From: Flavobacteriales bacterium | Lineage (GTDB): Bacteria > Bacteroidota > Bacteroidia > Flavobacteriales_F > PHOS-HE28 | Reading direction: 5' to 3' | DNA: 37,678 nt | Assembly: GCA_023382455.1 (NCBI GenBank) | Contig: JAHDVX010000023.1 | Location: 13,210-50,887, forward strand | In this document: positions 21,861-31,500 of the stretch, in pieces | Position numbering within the stretch: position 1 is the stretch's first letter | Layout: each line of letters starts with the position of its first letter | Notes under the pieces: model-generated | Databases searched by the model: none | Seen by the model: the letters and a program-made list of their open reading frames with translations, nothing else | What the model was told of the DNA's origin: nothing | Translations under genes and position numbers: made by a program

Positions 21861-24717
21861 CGGCACCTTGCCCGCCAACGACACGCCATCACCGGGGGCT
21901 GCTGAGGCCGAACACATCGAGGTGTTCGGCACGCGCGTGCACAACCTGAAGAACGTGGACGTGCGTATCCCCCGGGACCGCCTGGTGGTAGTGACCGGCC
22001 TGAGCGGAAGCGGCAAGAGCTCCCTGGCCTTCGACACCATCCACGCAGAGGGCCAGCGCCGCTACATCGAGACCTTCAACGCCTACGCCCGGCAATTCCT
22101 GGGCGGCATCGAAAGGCCCGACGTGGACCAGATCACCGGCCTCAGCCCCGTGATCGCCATCGAGCAGAAGACCATCAGCCGCAACCCGCGCAGCACCGTG
22201 GGTACCGTGACGGAGATCTACGACCTCCTGCGCTTGCTCTATGCCCGCGTGGGCACGGCCTACAGCCACGTGACCGGCGCGCCCATGGTGCGCTACACCG
22301 ACCAGCAGATCACCAACCTGCTGCTGCGCGAACACGACGGGCAGGACCTGATCATCCTGGCCCCCATGGTGCGCGGCCGCAAGGGCCACTACCGCGACCT
22401 CTTCGAGCAACTGCTGCGGCAAGGGTTCCTGCGCGCACGCGTGGACGGCAAGGTGATCGACATCACCGGCCGGCCGCGGCTGGACCGATACAAGCTCCAC
22501 GACATCGAGCTGGTGGTGGACCGCCTGAAGGTGAATGCCGCACAGGCCAAGCGCATCGCCGACAGCTGTGCCACCGCCCTGAAGATCGGCAAAGGCAACC
22601 TCATGGTGCTGCCCGCCCAGGGCGAGGCACCCCCGAAATACCTGAGCAGGCACTTGATGGACCCCGTGAGCGGCATCGCCTACGAGGAACCCGAGCCGAA
22701 CCTGTTCAGCTTCAACAGCCCCTATGGTGCATGCCCACGATGTGGCGGTTTGGGCGAAGTGACCGAGGCCGCGCCGGAGAAGATCGTGCCCGACCGGTCC
22801 AAGAGCCTCAAGCGAGGCGCCATTCCCGCATTGGGCGCCTACAAGCCCACCGGAATCTTCCGGCAGGTGGAAGCCCTGCTGGAGCACTACGGACATGATG
22901 CGGAAACACCCTTCGAGGAACTTGACGAGGAGGTGATCGGCACACTGTTCAACGGCTTGGACGAGCCTTTGCGCATCGTGAGCAAGGCCGGCCTGAGCGA
23001 TCGCACGATCAGCTTCGACGGCATCATCCCCCATATCCTGGAGCAGGCCCAGGATGGATCCCACCAGGCACGCAAATGGGCCGAGCAGTTCACCCGCATG
23101 GTGCAATGCCCCCTGTGTGAGGGAACACGCCTGAAAAAGACCGCGCGCTGGTTCCGCATTGCCGACATGGACATCACCCAGCTGGCCCGTATGCCGATCA
23201 GTGACCTCCATGCCCGGGTGATGGCCATCCCGGACCTGCTCGATGAGCGCCAACGCCAGATCGCCAAGGAGGTGATCAAGGAGATCGCCACCCGCAGCAA
23301 ATTCCTGCTGGACGTAGGCCTGGACTACCTCACCCTGGACCGCAGCGCGCGCACCCTCAGCGGTGGTGAGGCCCAGCGCATCCGCCTGGCCACGCAGATC
23401 GGCAGCCAACTCACCGGCGTGCTCTACATCCTGGACGAACCCAGCATCGGCCTGCACATGCGCGACGACCACCGCCTGATCGGCAGCCTGCGCGACCTGC
23501 GCGACGGGGGCAACAGCGTGCTGGTGGTGGAGCACGACAAGGAAATGATGCTGCATGCCGACCACATCATCGACATGGGGCCCGGGGCGGGAACGCACGG
23601 CGGCCGCATCGTGGCACAAGGCACGCCGAAGGAACTGATGGCGGGTGATTCCTTGACCGCGAACTACCTCACCGGCAAGGCCCGCATCCCTGTGCCCGCC
23701 GAACGCAGGAAGGGAAACGGCCATTTCCTGCGCCTAAAGGGCGCTACGGGCAATAACCTGAAGAAAGTGGACCTGTCGCTGCCGCTGGGCACCTTCATCT
23801 GCGTGACCGGCGTGAGCGGAAGCGGCAAGAGCACCTTGATCGACGACACGCTCTATCCCATCCTCGGCAAGACCTTCCACCGCGCGCAGACACACCCGCT
23901 TCCATACACCTCCATCGAGGGCTTGAAGTTCCTGGACAAGGTGATCGAGGTGGACCAATCGCCCATCGGGCGCACCCCGCGCAGCAACCCCGCCACCTAC
24001 ACCGGCCTGTTCGACCACGTGCGCCAGCTGTATGCCGCCCTGCCCGGCGCCAAGATCCGCGGCTACAAGACCGGCCGTTTCAGCTTCAACACGCCGGGCG
24101 GCCGCTGCGAAACCTGCAAGGGGGCCGGCGTGCGCACCATCGCCATGAACTTCCTGCCGGACGTGGACGTGCCCTGCGAGACCTGCCGCGGCAAACGCTA
24201 CGACCGCGAAACGCTCGAAGTGCGCTTCAAGGGCCGCAGTATTGCCGATGCGCTCGACCTCAGCGTGGAGGAGGCCATGGAGGTCTTCGGCGATATCCCG
24301 CAGATCAGCACCAAGCTGGCCACCCTGCTGGATGTGGGCCTCGGTTACATCACGTTGGGCCAATCCAGCACCACGCTCAGCGGCGGTGAGGCGCAGCGCA
24401 TCAAACTGGCCACCGAGCTCAGCAAGCGCCACACCGGAAGCACTTTCTACATCCTGGACGAGCCCACCACCGGCCTGCACTTCGAGGACACACGGCAACT
24501 GATCAACGTGCTGAACAAACTGGTGGACCAAGGCAACACCGTGCTCACCATCGAGCACAACATGGACATCATCAAGGTGGCCGACCACGTGATCGACATG
24601 GGGCCCGAGGGGGGCGAAGGCGGCGGGCGTATCGTGGCGGCCGGCACGCCCGAGGACGTGGTGCTGCTGGGCCGGGGCCACACCGCCAAGTTCCTGGCGA
24701 AGGAACTCTACGGTTGA
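21847..24717 (+). CDS. uvrA: Excinuclease ABC subunit A
   Basis: UvrA is the damage-recognition ATPase of nucleotide excision repair. The 956-residue protein is of normal length with two ABC units: Walker A GLSGSGKSSLAFD (about 50) and GVSGSGKSTLID (about 655), signatures LSGGEAQRIRLA (about 505) and LSGGEAQRIKLA (about 844). Zinc sites are CPRCGGLG/CPLCEG in the first half and CETCKG/CETCRG in the second, all four cysteine pairs present. The N-terminal domain is preceded by about 25 extra residues (MKRNNGTLPANDTPSPG). The ATG at 21847 overlaps the transglycosylase stop by 14 bases; 21826 is an alternative. The coupling to a cell-wall gene is unusual. Confidence 0.97.
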   Translation: MKRNNGTLPANDTPSPGAAEAEHIEVFGTRVHNLKNVDVRIPRDRLVVVTGLSGSGKSSLAFDTIHAEGQRRYIETFNAYARQFLGGIERPDVDQITGLSPVIAIEQKTISRNPRSTVGTVTEIYDLLRLLYARVGTAYSHVTGAPMVRYTDQQITNLLLREHDGQDLIILAPMVRGRKGHYRDLFEQLLRQGFLRARVDGKVIDITGRPRLDRYKLHDIELVVDRLKVNAAQAKRIADSCATALKIGKGNLMVLPAQGEAPPKYLSRHLMDPVSGIAYEEPEPNLFSFNSPYGACPRCGGLGEVTEAAPEKIVPDRSKSLKRGAIPALGAYKPTGIFRQVEALLEHYGHDAETPFEELDEEVIGTLFNGLDEPLRIVSKAGLSDRTISFDGIIPHILEQAQDGSHQARKWAEQFTRMVQCPLCEGTRLKKTARWFRIADMDITQLARMPISDLHARVMAIPDLLDERQRQIAKEVIKEIATRSKFLLDVGLDYLTLDRSARTLSGGEAQRIRLATQIGSQLTGVLYILDEPSIGLHMRDDHRLIGSLRDLRDGGNSVLVVEHDKEMMLHADHIIDMGPGAGTHGGRIVAQGTPKELMAGDSLTANYLTGKARIPVPAERRKGNGHFLRLKGATGNNLKKVDLSLPLGTFICVTGVSGSGKSTLIDDTLYPILGKTFHRAQTHPLPYTSIEGLKFLDKVIEVDQSPIGRTPRSNPATYTGLFDHVRQLYAALPGAKIRGYKTGRFSFNTPGGRCETCKGAGVRTIAMNFLPDVDVPCETCRGKRYDRETLEVRFKGRSIADALDLSVEEAMEVFGDIPQISTKLATLLDVGLGYITLGQSSTTLSGGEAQRIKLATELSKRHTGSTFYILDEPTTGLHFEDTRQLINVLNKLVDQGNTVLTIEHNMDIIKVADHVIDMGPEGGEGGGRIVAAGTPEDVVLLGRGHTAKFLAKELYG

Positions 24718-24844
24718 CCGCCGAAACCGGTTCTACCAAGAACACGGCCTGCCGCCGCAATCCGGAAGTGCCAACCGCTGCTCTTCAACACGGCACTGTT
24801 GGAAGATGCGCCCTGCCACGGGATGCCCCGCATGGCGGTGCCGA

Positions 24845-24852
24845 TAGTTTTG
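24845..24852 (+). promoter_or_regulatory. Exact -7 box upstream of the 24893 gene
   Basis: TAGTTTTG exactly matches TAnnTTTG, 40 bases before the ATG at 24893 and after the uvrA stop, in a 175-base gap with no other visible feature. No -33 TTG at the right distance. Confidence 0.4.
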
Positions 24853-24892
24853 CTCGCGACCTCAACTTGCTTACCCCGCGAAGCACTGACCC

Positions 24893-26308
24893 ATGATCAA
24901 GATTTTCACCCTGTTCAACCTGGCCGGGCTGTTCCTGCTCAATTTATTCCTTGGCAGCGACGTCAGCATCACGCAGGACATGCCCACACACATGGACCCC
25001 GGCAGCGAGGTGCGCGCCACCGTCACCGTGAACAAGGGAACGATCAGCGGCTTCGCCAAATTGCAGATCGACCTCCCCCCAGGATTTACCGCAACTGCGA
25101 TCGACACGCGAGGTGCCTCATTCACCTTCGCTGACGGCAAGGCCAAGTTCATCTGGATGGCCCTGCCCACGCAACCTTCCTTCAAAGTGAGCTATACGAT
25201 CAGCGCTTCCGCAACCACCAAGGGAACTTTCCCCATCAACGCGCGCCTGTCCTACATCGAGGACAATGAGCGCAAGACCGTCGACATGCCCCCCGCCACC
25301 TTGGCGGTAGGCAGCGGCGGCGAGGTGGCTGCGAGCACCCCTGCACCAGCCGCTCCGCAACCGGCCGAACCGGAACCCGCAGGCGGCGAGACCGGCACCG
25401 TAGCCTCCTCACCCATTCCCGATGTGCCCGTGACCGAGACCCCGGGACTGCCCGCCCAATCGGGCCTGGGCGATGTCAGCGCTTCCCGCACCGTGACCGC
25501 CATGAGCGCCTCGGAGTACCTGGTGGAGGTGACCGTGAACAAGGGCACGCTGCGCGGATTCGGCAAGCTGCAGGAGAACATCCCGATGGGCTTCACCGCC
25601 ATCGTGAAGAACAATGACGAGTCCATCTTCAGCCTGAAGGACCGCATGGTGAAGTTCGTTTGGCTGAACCTGCCCTCGAAGAGCAGCCTGAAAGTATCTT
25701 ATCGGTTGCTGGCCCCGGAAGGTGCGGAAGGGAGCCACACCATCAACGGCGAGTTCGGTTACCTGGTGAACGACCTTACCCAGCGGGCCGTGGTGGGCAG
25801 CACCACCTTCACCATCGGTGCCGCCATTGCCGCCGAAACGCCGGTGACCACGCCGGAGGAAACGGCCGTGAACACGGTATCGAACCCGACGCCCAGCACC
25901 AAGGTGGAACCCGCCCCCACGCAACCCACCACGGTGCAGCAGCCCAAGGCCACCCAAGCCGAAAACGTCACCGCAGGCACGGGCAAGCCGAAGGTCACCT
26001 CCATCCCCGCGCCGGAGACCGGCATCACCTTCAAGGTGCAGATCACCGCGGCGCACCGCGAAGTGGGCAAGTCCTACTTCATCCAGCGCCACCACTATGA
26101 CGGCGACTTCAGCATCGAGCACCACGAGGGCTGGATCAAGTACGTCACCGGACTCTTCGACCGCTACCGCGCCGCGCGCGACCAGCGCCAGTCCTTCATC
26201 AATGCCAACCACAACTTCCCCGGGCCTTTCGTCACCGCCTATAACAACGGCGAACGGATCACCGTACAGGAGGCCTTGATGATCGCCAAGCAAAACCAAG
26301 CCCAGTGA
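24893..26308 (+). CDS. Protein with duplicated unknown domain and SPOR-like C-terminus
   Basis: 471 residues. A short hydrophobic start (MIKIFTLFNLAGLFLLNLFL) is a likely signal or anchor. Two copies of a domain of about 100 residues follow: near 35-145 (VTVNKGTISGFAKLQIDLPP, ASFTFADGKAKFIWMALP) and near 205-305 (VTVNKGTLRGFGKLQENIPM, SIFSLKDRMVKFVWLNLP), the order and spacing being the same. Each is followed by a Pro/Thr/Ala-rich linker. The last 85 residues (TFKVQITAAHREVGKSYFIQ, then YVTGLFDRY and PFVTAYNNGERITVQEAL) resemble the SPOR-like peptidoglycan-binding fold common in Bacteroidota. It probably sits in the periplasm; function is unknown. Its neighbour downstream also carries SPOR-like repeats. 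Confidence 0.82.
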   Translation: MIKIFTLFNLAGLFLLNLFLGSDVSITQDMPTHMDPGSEVRATVTVNKGTISGFAKLQIDLPPGFTATAIDTRGASFTFADGKAKFIWMALPTQPSFKVSYTISASATTKGTFPINARLSYIEDNERKTVDMPPATLAVGSGGEVAASTPAPAAPQPAEPEPAGGETGTVASSPIPDVPVTETPGLPAQSGLGDVSASRTVTAMSASEYLVEVTVNKGTLRGFGKLQENIPMGFTAIVKNNDESIFSLKDRMVKFVWLNLPSKSSLKVSYRLLAPEGAEGSHTINGEFGYLVNDLTQRAVVGSTTFTIGAAIAAETPVTTPEETAVNTVSNPTPSTKVEPAPTQPTTVQQPKATQAENVTAGTGKPKVTSIPAPETGITFKVQITAAHREVGKSYFIQRHHYDGDFSIEHHEGWIKYVTGLFDRYRAARDQRQSFINANHNFPGPFVTAYNNGERITVQEALMIAKQNQAQ

Positions 26309-26340
26309 GTTGAACCCCGACCCCTACCCCGATCCAAGGC

Positions 26341-28422
26341 ATGCATCCGCCAGCCATGATCCACACGGCACGCCGCTTGGCAGCGGTGGCTGCCTTGGCC
26401 TTGATGGGCATGCAAGGGCTGAACGCCCAGGTCGATTCCGCCGGCTTCCAACTGAAGCCGGCGTTTTCCTTGGGTACGGGCATGCTCGGGTTCTACGGGG
26501 ACATCGGTTTCCAGAGCCGGGGATACAGCCCATTGGTTTCGCGGATCGGCTATGAGCTGCGCGCCTACTCGCCCATCAATGAATGGCTGGAGGTGAGCCT
26601 CTTCGCCGTGCATGGCCGGTTGAGTGCCAACGAGCACAGCGCGCCGCGCTACCTCAACTTCGAGTCGCGCATCACCACCGGGGGCGTGCAGTTTGCCTAC
26701 AACTTCCTGCAATTGCTCAATCCGAAGCGCGTGGTGGAACCTTGGGTGAGCGTGGGCTTTGAGACGGTGGAGTTCCTGAGCAAGACCGACCTGATGGACG
26801 GGCAGGGCCGGCGCTACCACTACTGGGCCGACGGTTCCATCCGCGACATCGCCGAGGATGCGCCCAACGCGGTGGACGCCGTGGAGATCCACCGCGACTA
26901 CACCTACGAGAGCGATGTGCGCGAATCCAACTTCGACGGGTTCGGGAAATACCGCGAGCAGACCTGGGCCATCCCCGTTGGCGTGGGGGTGAAGATGCGC
27001 CTGGGCCACGGGTTCGACGCGCGCCTCGGCACCACCATGCACTTCAGTGGATCCGACCTGATCGACGGGGTGACCGCAAACAGCATCGAGGAGCGCCGGG
27101 GCGACAGCCGCAACGACCGCTTCCTCTTCACCTCCTTCTCCGTGGGATACGCCATCAACACCACACCCAAACAGAAGAAGTGGAAGCCCACGCTCAGCCC
27201 CGAACAGATGGACGCCATCGCCCTCAACGACGACGAGGACGGCGACGGTGTGATGGACTGGAGCGACCGTTGCCCCCATACACCTCCCGGCGTGGCCGTG
27301 GACGCGAACGGATGCCCGCTGGACGGAGATGGCGACGGCGTACCCGACCACTTGGACGATGAGATGAACACCCCGGCCGGTGCCGCCGTGGACGCCCGTG
27401 GCGTGGCCTTGACCGACGATGACCACCTGAGGGGATACTTGAACTTCATCGACTCCGGCAACGTAACCCTCGTGGCCTCACGCGTGGAGTCCTTCGGCCC
27501 GGTGGGCAAGCCCAAGGTGACCCGTCCGCCGGTAAGGCCCAAGCAGACATACGTGGTGAAGGTGGGCGCGCAGGTGGAGGGCATCTCCGAGGAGTTCATC
27601 CAGCGCATCCTCAGCTTGCCGGACGTGCGGACCATAGAACGCGGCGATACCACCTACTATGTCGTGGGCAACTTCGAGGCCTTGCCGGACGCGATCAAGC
27701 GGCAGCTGCAGCTCAAGGGCCAAGGGTTTGATGGCACCGTCATGCTGGAGCAGGATGGCCAATTGCTCGACCTGGCCAGCGGTGCCCTCACCGCTCGTGA
27801 GGAGGAGGTGCTTACCCAGCTCGCTCCCGCCACCCCGGCGAAGGAAGGCCAAGTGGTGGTGCGCGTACAGCTCGGTGCATTCCGGCACGTGCTCTCCAAG
27901 AACATCTTTGCGGGTATTACCGACCTGGTGACGCTGAAGGACAAGGACGGGATAACCCGCTACTACACGGGTTCCTACACCGACATCAACCAGGCCGCCG
28001 AGCACAAGGTGAACATGGTGCTGAACGGTTTTGATGGCGCCTTCCTGGTGGCGTTCAAAGACGGCAAACGCGTATCCATCGCCGAGGCGGGCACGCAGCT
28101 CACCGGGCCGGAGAACCTGAACAGTGTTCCCTTGGGCGGCATCAATACCGAAAACCTCGTGTTCCGCGTGCAGGTGGGCACCTTCGCCGGCAACGTGCCG
28201 ATGGAGACCATGAACAAGTTCGTGGAACTGGGAAATGTGAAGCCCGTGGCCGGCCCCAGCACGGTGCGCTACTTGTATGGCGAATATGCCACGCGTTCCG
28301 CTGCCGAACTCGCGCGCAAGGAGCTGCAGAACCTTGGCTTTGCCGATGCCTTCGTCGTCGGTGAATTGCTGGGCCGCATCATCCAGGCCGAGGACGCGGA
28401 ACGCCTGCAGAAAGGCGAGTAG
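26341..28422 (+). CDS. Outer-membrane beta-barrel with TSP3 repeats and three SPOR-like domains
   Basis: 693 residues. Signal peptide (to about residue 29, GMQGLNAQ), then a beta-barrel-like region (about 35-275, GTGMLGFYGDIGFQSRGY, FEPWV-like strands, AIPVGVGVKMRLG). Calcium-binding thrombospondin type 3 repeats follow (about 297-345, DDEDGDGVMDWSDRCP and DGDGDGVPDHLDD). Three SPOR-like repeats end the protein, beginning TYVVKVGAQVEG (about 400), VVVRVQLGAFRHV (about 505) and LVFRVQVGTFAGN (about 606). The layout is that of an OmpA-like protein whose peptidoglycan anchor is replaced by SPOR repeats. It follows the 24893 gene by 32 bases; an ATG at 26356 is an alternative start. Confidence 0.85.
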   Translation: MHPPAMIHTARRLAAVAALALMGMQGLNAQVDSAGFQLKPAFSLGTGMLGFYGDIGFQSRGYSPLVSRIGYELRAYSPINEWLEVSLFAVHGRLSANEHSAPRYLNFESRITTGGVQFAYNFLQLLNPKRVVEPWVSVGFETVEFLSKTDLMDGQGRRYHYWADGSIRDIAEDAPNAVDAVEIHRDYTYESDVRESNFDGFGKYREQTWAIPVGVGVKMRLGHGFDARLGTTMHFSGSDLIDGVTANSIEERRGDSRNDRFLFTSFSVGYAINTTPKQKKWKPTLSPEQMDAIALNDDEDGDGVMDWSDRCPHTPPGVAVDANGCPLDGDGDGVPDHLDDEMNTPAGAAVDARGVALTDDDHLRGYLNFIDSGNVTLVASRVESFGPVGKPKVTRPPVRPKQTYVVKVGAQVEGISEEFIQRILSLPDVRTIERGDTTYYVVGNFEALPDAIKRQLQLKGQGFDGTVMLEQDGQLLDLASGALTAREEEVLTQLAPATPAKEGQVVVRVQLGAFRHVLSKNIFAGITDLVTLKDKDGITRYYTGSYTDINQAAEHKVNMVLNGFDGAFLVAFKDGKRVSIAEAGTQLTGPENLNSVPLGGINTENLVFRVQVGTFAGNVPMETMNKFVELGNVKPVAGPSTVRYLYGEYATRSAAELARKELQNLGFADAFVVGELLGRIIQAEDAERLQKGE

Positions 28423-28566
28423 GACCGTGGGGCCTGAAGGTGCCCGTTGAAGCGCCACACTTCGCCCCGGTAATTTCCCGTTTGACCGTATACACCAGCT
28501 TGGCCCATGGGTGGAACAGGTAATCATGGGCAAGGCCGGTTAACTTGCTCTTTTATTCCACCACCC

Positions 28567-31500
28567 ATGCACCTGCTGTTCCGTGCTTCCCGTTCGCTGC
28601 TCCTCCCATCCATACTGCTGCTCTCGCTGGCCACCGGTTGCCGGAAGGACCAGCCTCCCGCACGGCCTGATGATGCCTTCACCCCGTACATCCAGGCGTT
28701 CACGGGCGGCCACGTGCCCGCACTTTCCCCGGTGCGCGTGCGGCTGGCCGATGGATTGGCGCTGAAGGACACCTCGGCCGAGGCCCTGCAGTCCTTGTTC
28801 TCTCTTACCCCTTCCGTGGACGGCTCGGTCTACTGGCAGGATGGCCGCACCCTGGTCTTCCGGCCTGCGGCGCGGCTCCGGCAGGAATCGACCTACAACG
28901 TCACCTTCCACCTTGGGCAGATCACCGATGTGCCCAAGGAACTGGGCGAGTTCAAGTTTGGCTTCACCACCTATCCGCAGCACATCGAGGTGAAGGTGCG
29001 CGACATGCAACCGCATTCGCCCACCGACCTCACCTGGCAACGCGCCGTGGTCGCCGTTTTCACCGCGGATGATGCCACGGGACAGGACCTCGAAGGATGC
29101 TTGACCGCCGTGCAGGACGGGCGGAAGCTCCGGCTCACCTGGGAACACCAGCCCGGGGGCACCCTGCACCGGGCCGTGGCGGACAGCGTGCAGCGCGGTG
29201 AGCAGGCCAGCGCCGTGGAGTTCCGCTGGAACGAATCAAAGATCGGTGGCAAGGGGGAAGGCACGCTCCGCTTCCCCGTGCCCGCCATCGGCGAGCTGGC
29301 GCTGATCACCGCGGAAACCTCGTCCGAAGGCGAACAGTTCGCCGCGCTGCTCTTCAGCGACCCGCTGGATGCGGCACAGGACCTGAACGGCCTTGCCGGC
29401 ATCCTCGGGCGGGACAAGGTGCGCCTGGCCGTGAGCGGCAACAAGCTGATGCTTTACCCCGAAGAGCATCTCTCCGGAGAACAAGTGGCCTTCGTGGCAG
29501 CAGGGCTGAAAAACGCCGGCGGCCGCCCCTTGGGCCAGGAGCTGCATGTGGACCTCGACTTCCAGGAGGTGAAGCCCGACGTGCGCAACGTGGGCAACGG
29601 TACCATCCTGCCCAGCACCGATGGCCTGCTGTTCCCTTTCGAGGCGGTGAACCTGAATGCGGTCGATGTCCATGTGGTGCGCATCTATGAGGATAACATC
29701 CCCCAGTTCCTGCAAGTGAACAACCTCGACGGAAATGAGGAGCTGGTCCGCACCGGCCGCCTCGTGCTCAGCACCACGGTACCCTTGGATGTTCAGGGCG
29801 CCGAACCGGGCAAATGGAAACGCCATTACCTGGACCTGGCCAAACTGATCAAGTCCGAGCCCGGTGCCATCTACCGCATCATCCTGGGCTTCCGGCAGGC
29901 CTACTCGCTATACCCCTGTGGCGAAGCAACACCCCAGGCCCCGCTGGTGCCGCAGCAGGCCGAAGCCTTGGACGACAGCCAATGGGACAACCAGTACGGC
30001 TACTACTATGAACCCGATTTTGGCGGGTATTCGGAGAGCTACAATTGGAACGACCGCAACAACCCGTGCACACCCAGCTATTTCCATGGGAAGGCCAGCG
30101 TGGCGCAGCGCAATATCCTGGCCAGCGACCTCGGCCTGATCGCCAAGCGCGGCAACGACGGATCCCTGCTGCTGGCCGTCAGCGACCTGAAGACCACCGA
30201 TCCCGTACGCGGCGCGGAACTGAAGTTGCTGGACCTGCAACACCGCGTGATGGCCTCCGGCCGGACCGACAAGGACGGGCTGCTCCGCGTGGAGGCCACG
30301 GCCCACAAGCCCTTCCTGCTGGTGGCCGCCAAGGACAAGCAGCGCGGTTACCTGCGCCTGGACGATGGCAGCGCACTCAGTGTAAGCGACCTCGATGTGG
30401 AGGGCGAAAGCGTGGACAAGGGCATCAAGGGATTCCTCTACGGTGAGCGCGGCGTGTGGCGGCCCGGCGATTCCCTGTACCTCACCTTCATCCTCCAAAA
30501 GGCCAAACAGCAACTGCCGGACAACATACCGGTCACCTTTGAGCTGACCGACCCGCAAGGCCGCCTGCAGCAACGCATGGTGCGCACCCAGGGCGTGGAG
30601 GGCACCTACGCTTTCCGTTGCCGCACGCCGGACGATGCGCCCACCGGCTACTGGAGCGCGCGCGTGACCGTGGGCGGCACGTCGTTCCACCGCTCGTTGC
30701 GCATCGAAACGGTGAAGCCCAACCGCTTGAAGATCCAACTGGACCTCGGCGGCGACCGCCTGACGGCCAGCAGCCAGCGCACGGTGCAGCTGCAGGGCAA
30801 CTGGCTGCACGGCGCGCCCGCCAAAGGGCTCACCGCCAAAGTGACCGCCAGCCTCACACGCGCCGGTGCCCGGTTCAATGGAGCGGAGAAGTACCTCTTC
30901 GATGACCTGGGCGACGACCTGAACACGGACGAGATGCCCGTGTTCGACGGTACGCTCGACGCCAACGGCCATGCTGCCTTCCCCTTCACCCTCGAACTGA
31001 ACGGCCATGCACCGGCCGCAGTGAAGGCCAACATCGTCACGCGCGTGTTCGACCAAGGTGGCGATGCCAGCATGGACCGCACCGACGTGCTCTACTATCC
31101 CTACACCAGTTACGCCGGGCTGCGCCTGCCGGAAAGCACGTCCTACTGGGGCAGCTACTTCACCGACACCACCTACTCCGTCGGCACCATCGCCTTGGAT
31201 GCCGATGGCAAGCCGCTCGCCGCACACCACCTGAAGGCCCAGGTGCTGAAAGTGGACAACAACTGGTGGTGGAGCGGCGACATGGACGAGGTGGGCAACT
31301 ACATGAGCGCGCCCAGCACCCGCGTGGTCCAGGAACACGACATCACCACCGATGCCCAGGGCAAGGCCAGCTTCCAACTGCGCGTGGACCAGCCGGAATG
31401 GGGCCTTTTCGTGGTGCGCCTCACCGACCCGCGGAGCGGACACACCTCCGCCGCACGCATGTACCTGGACTGGCCCGGATACGGCGGACGCAGCCAGCGC

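Noticed and set aside
21889-23724. 611-codon frame antisense to uvrA
   Set aside because: Shadow of uvrA with no domain or promoter.
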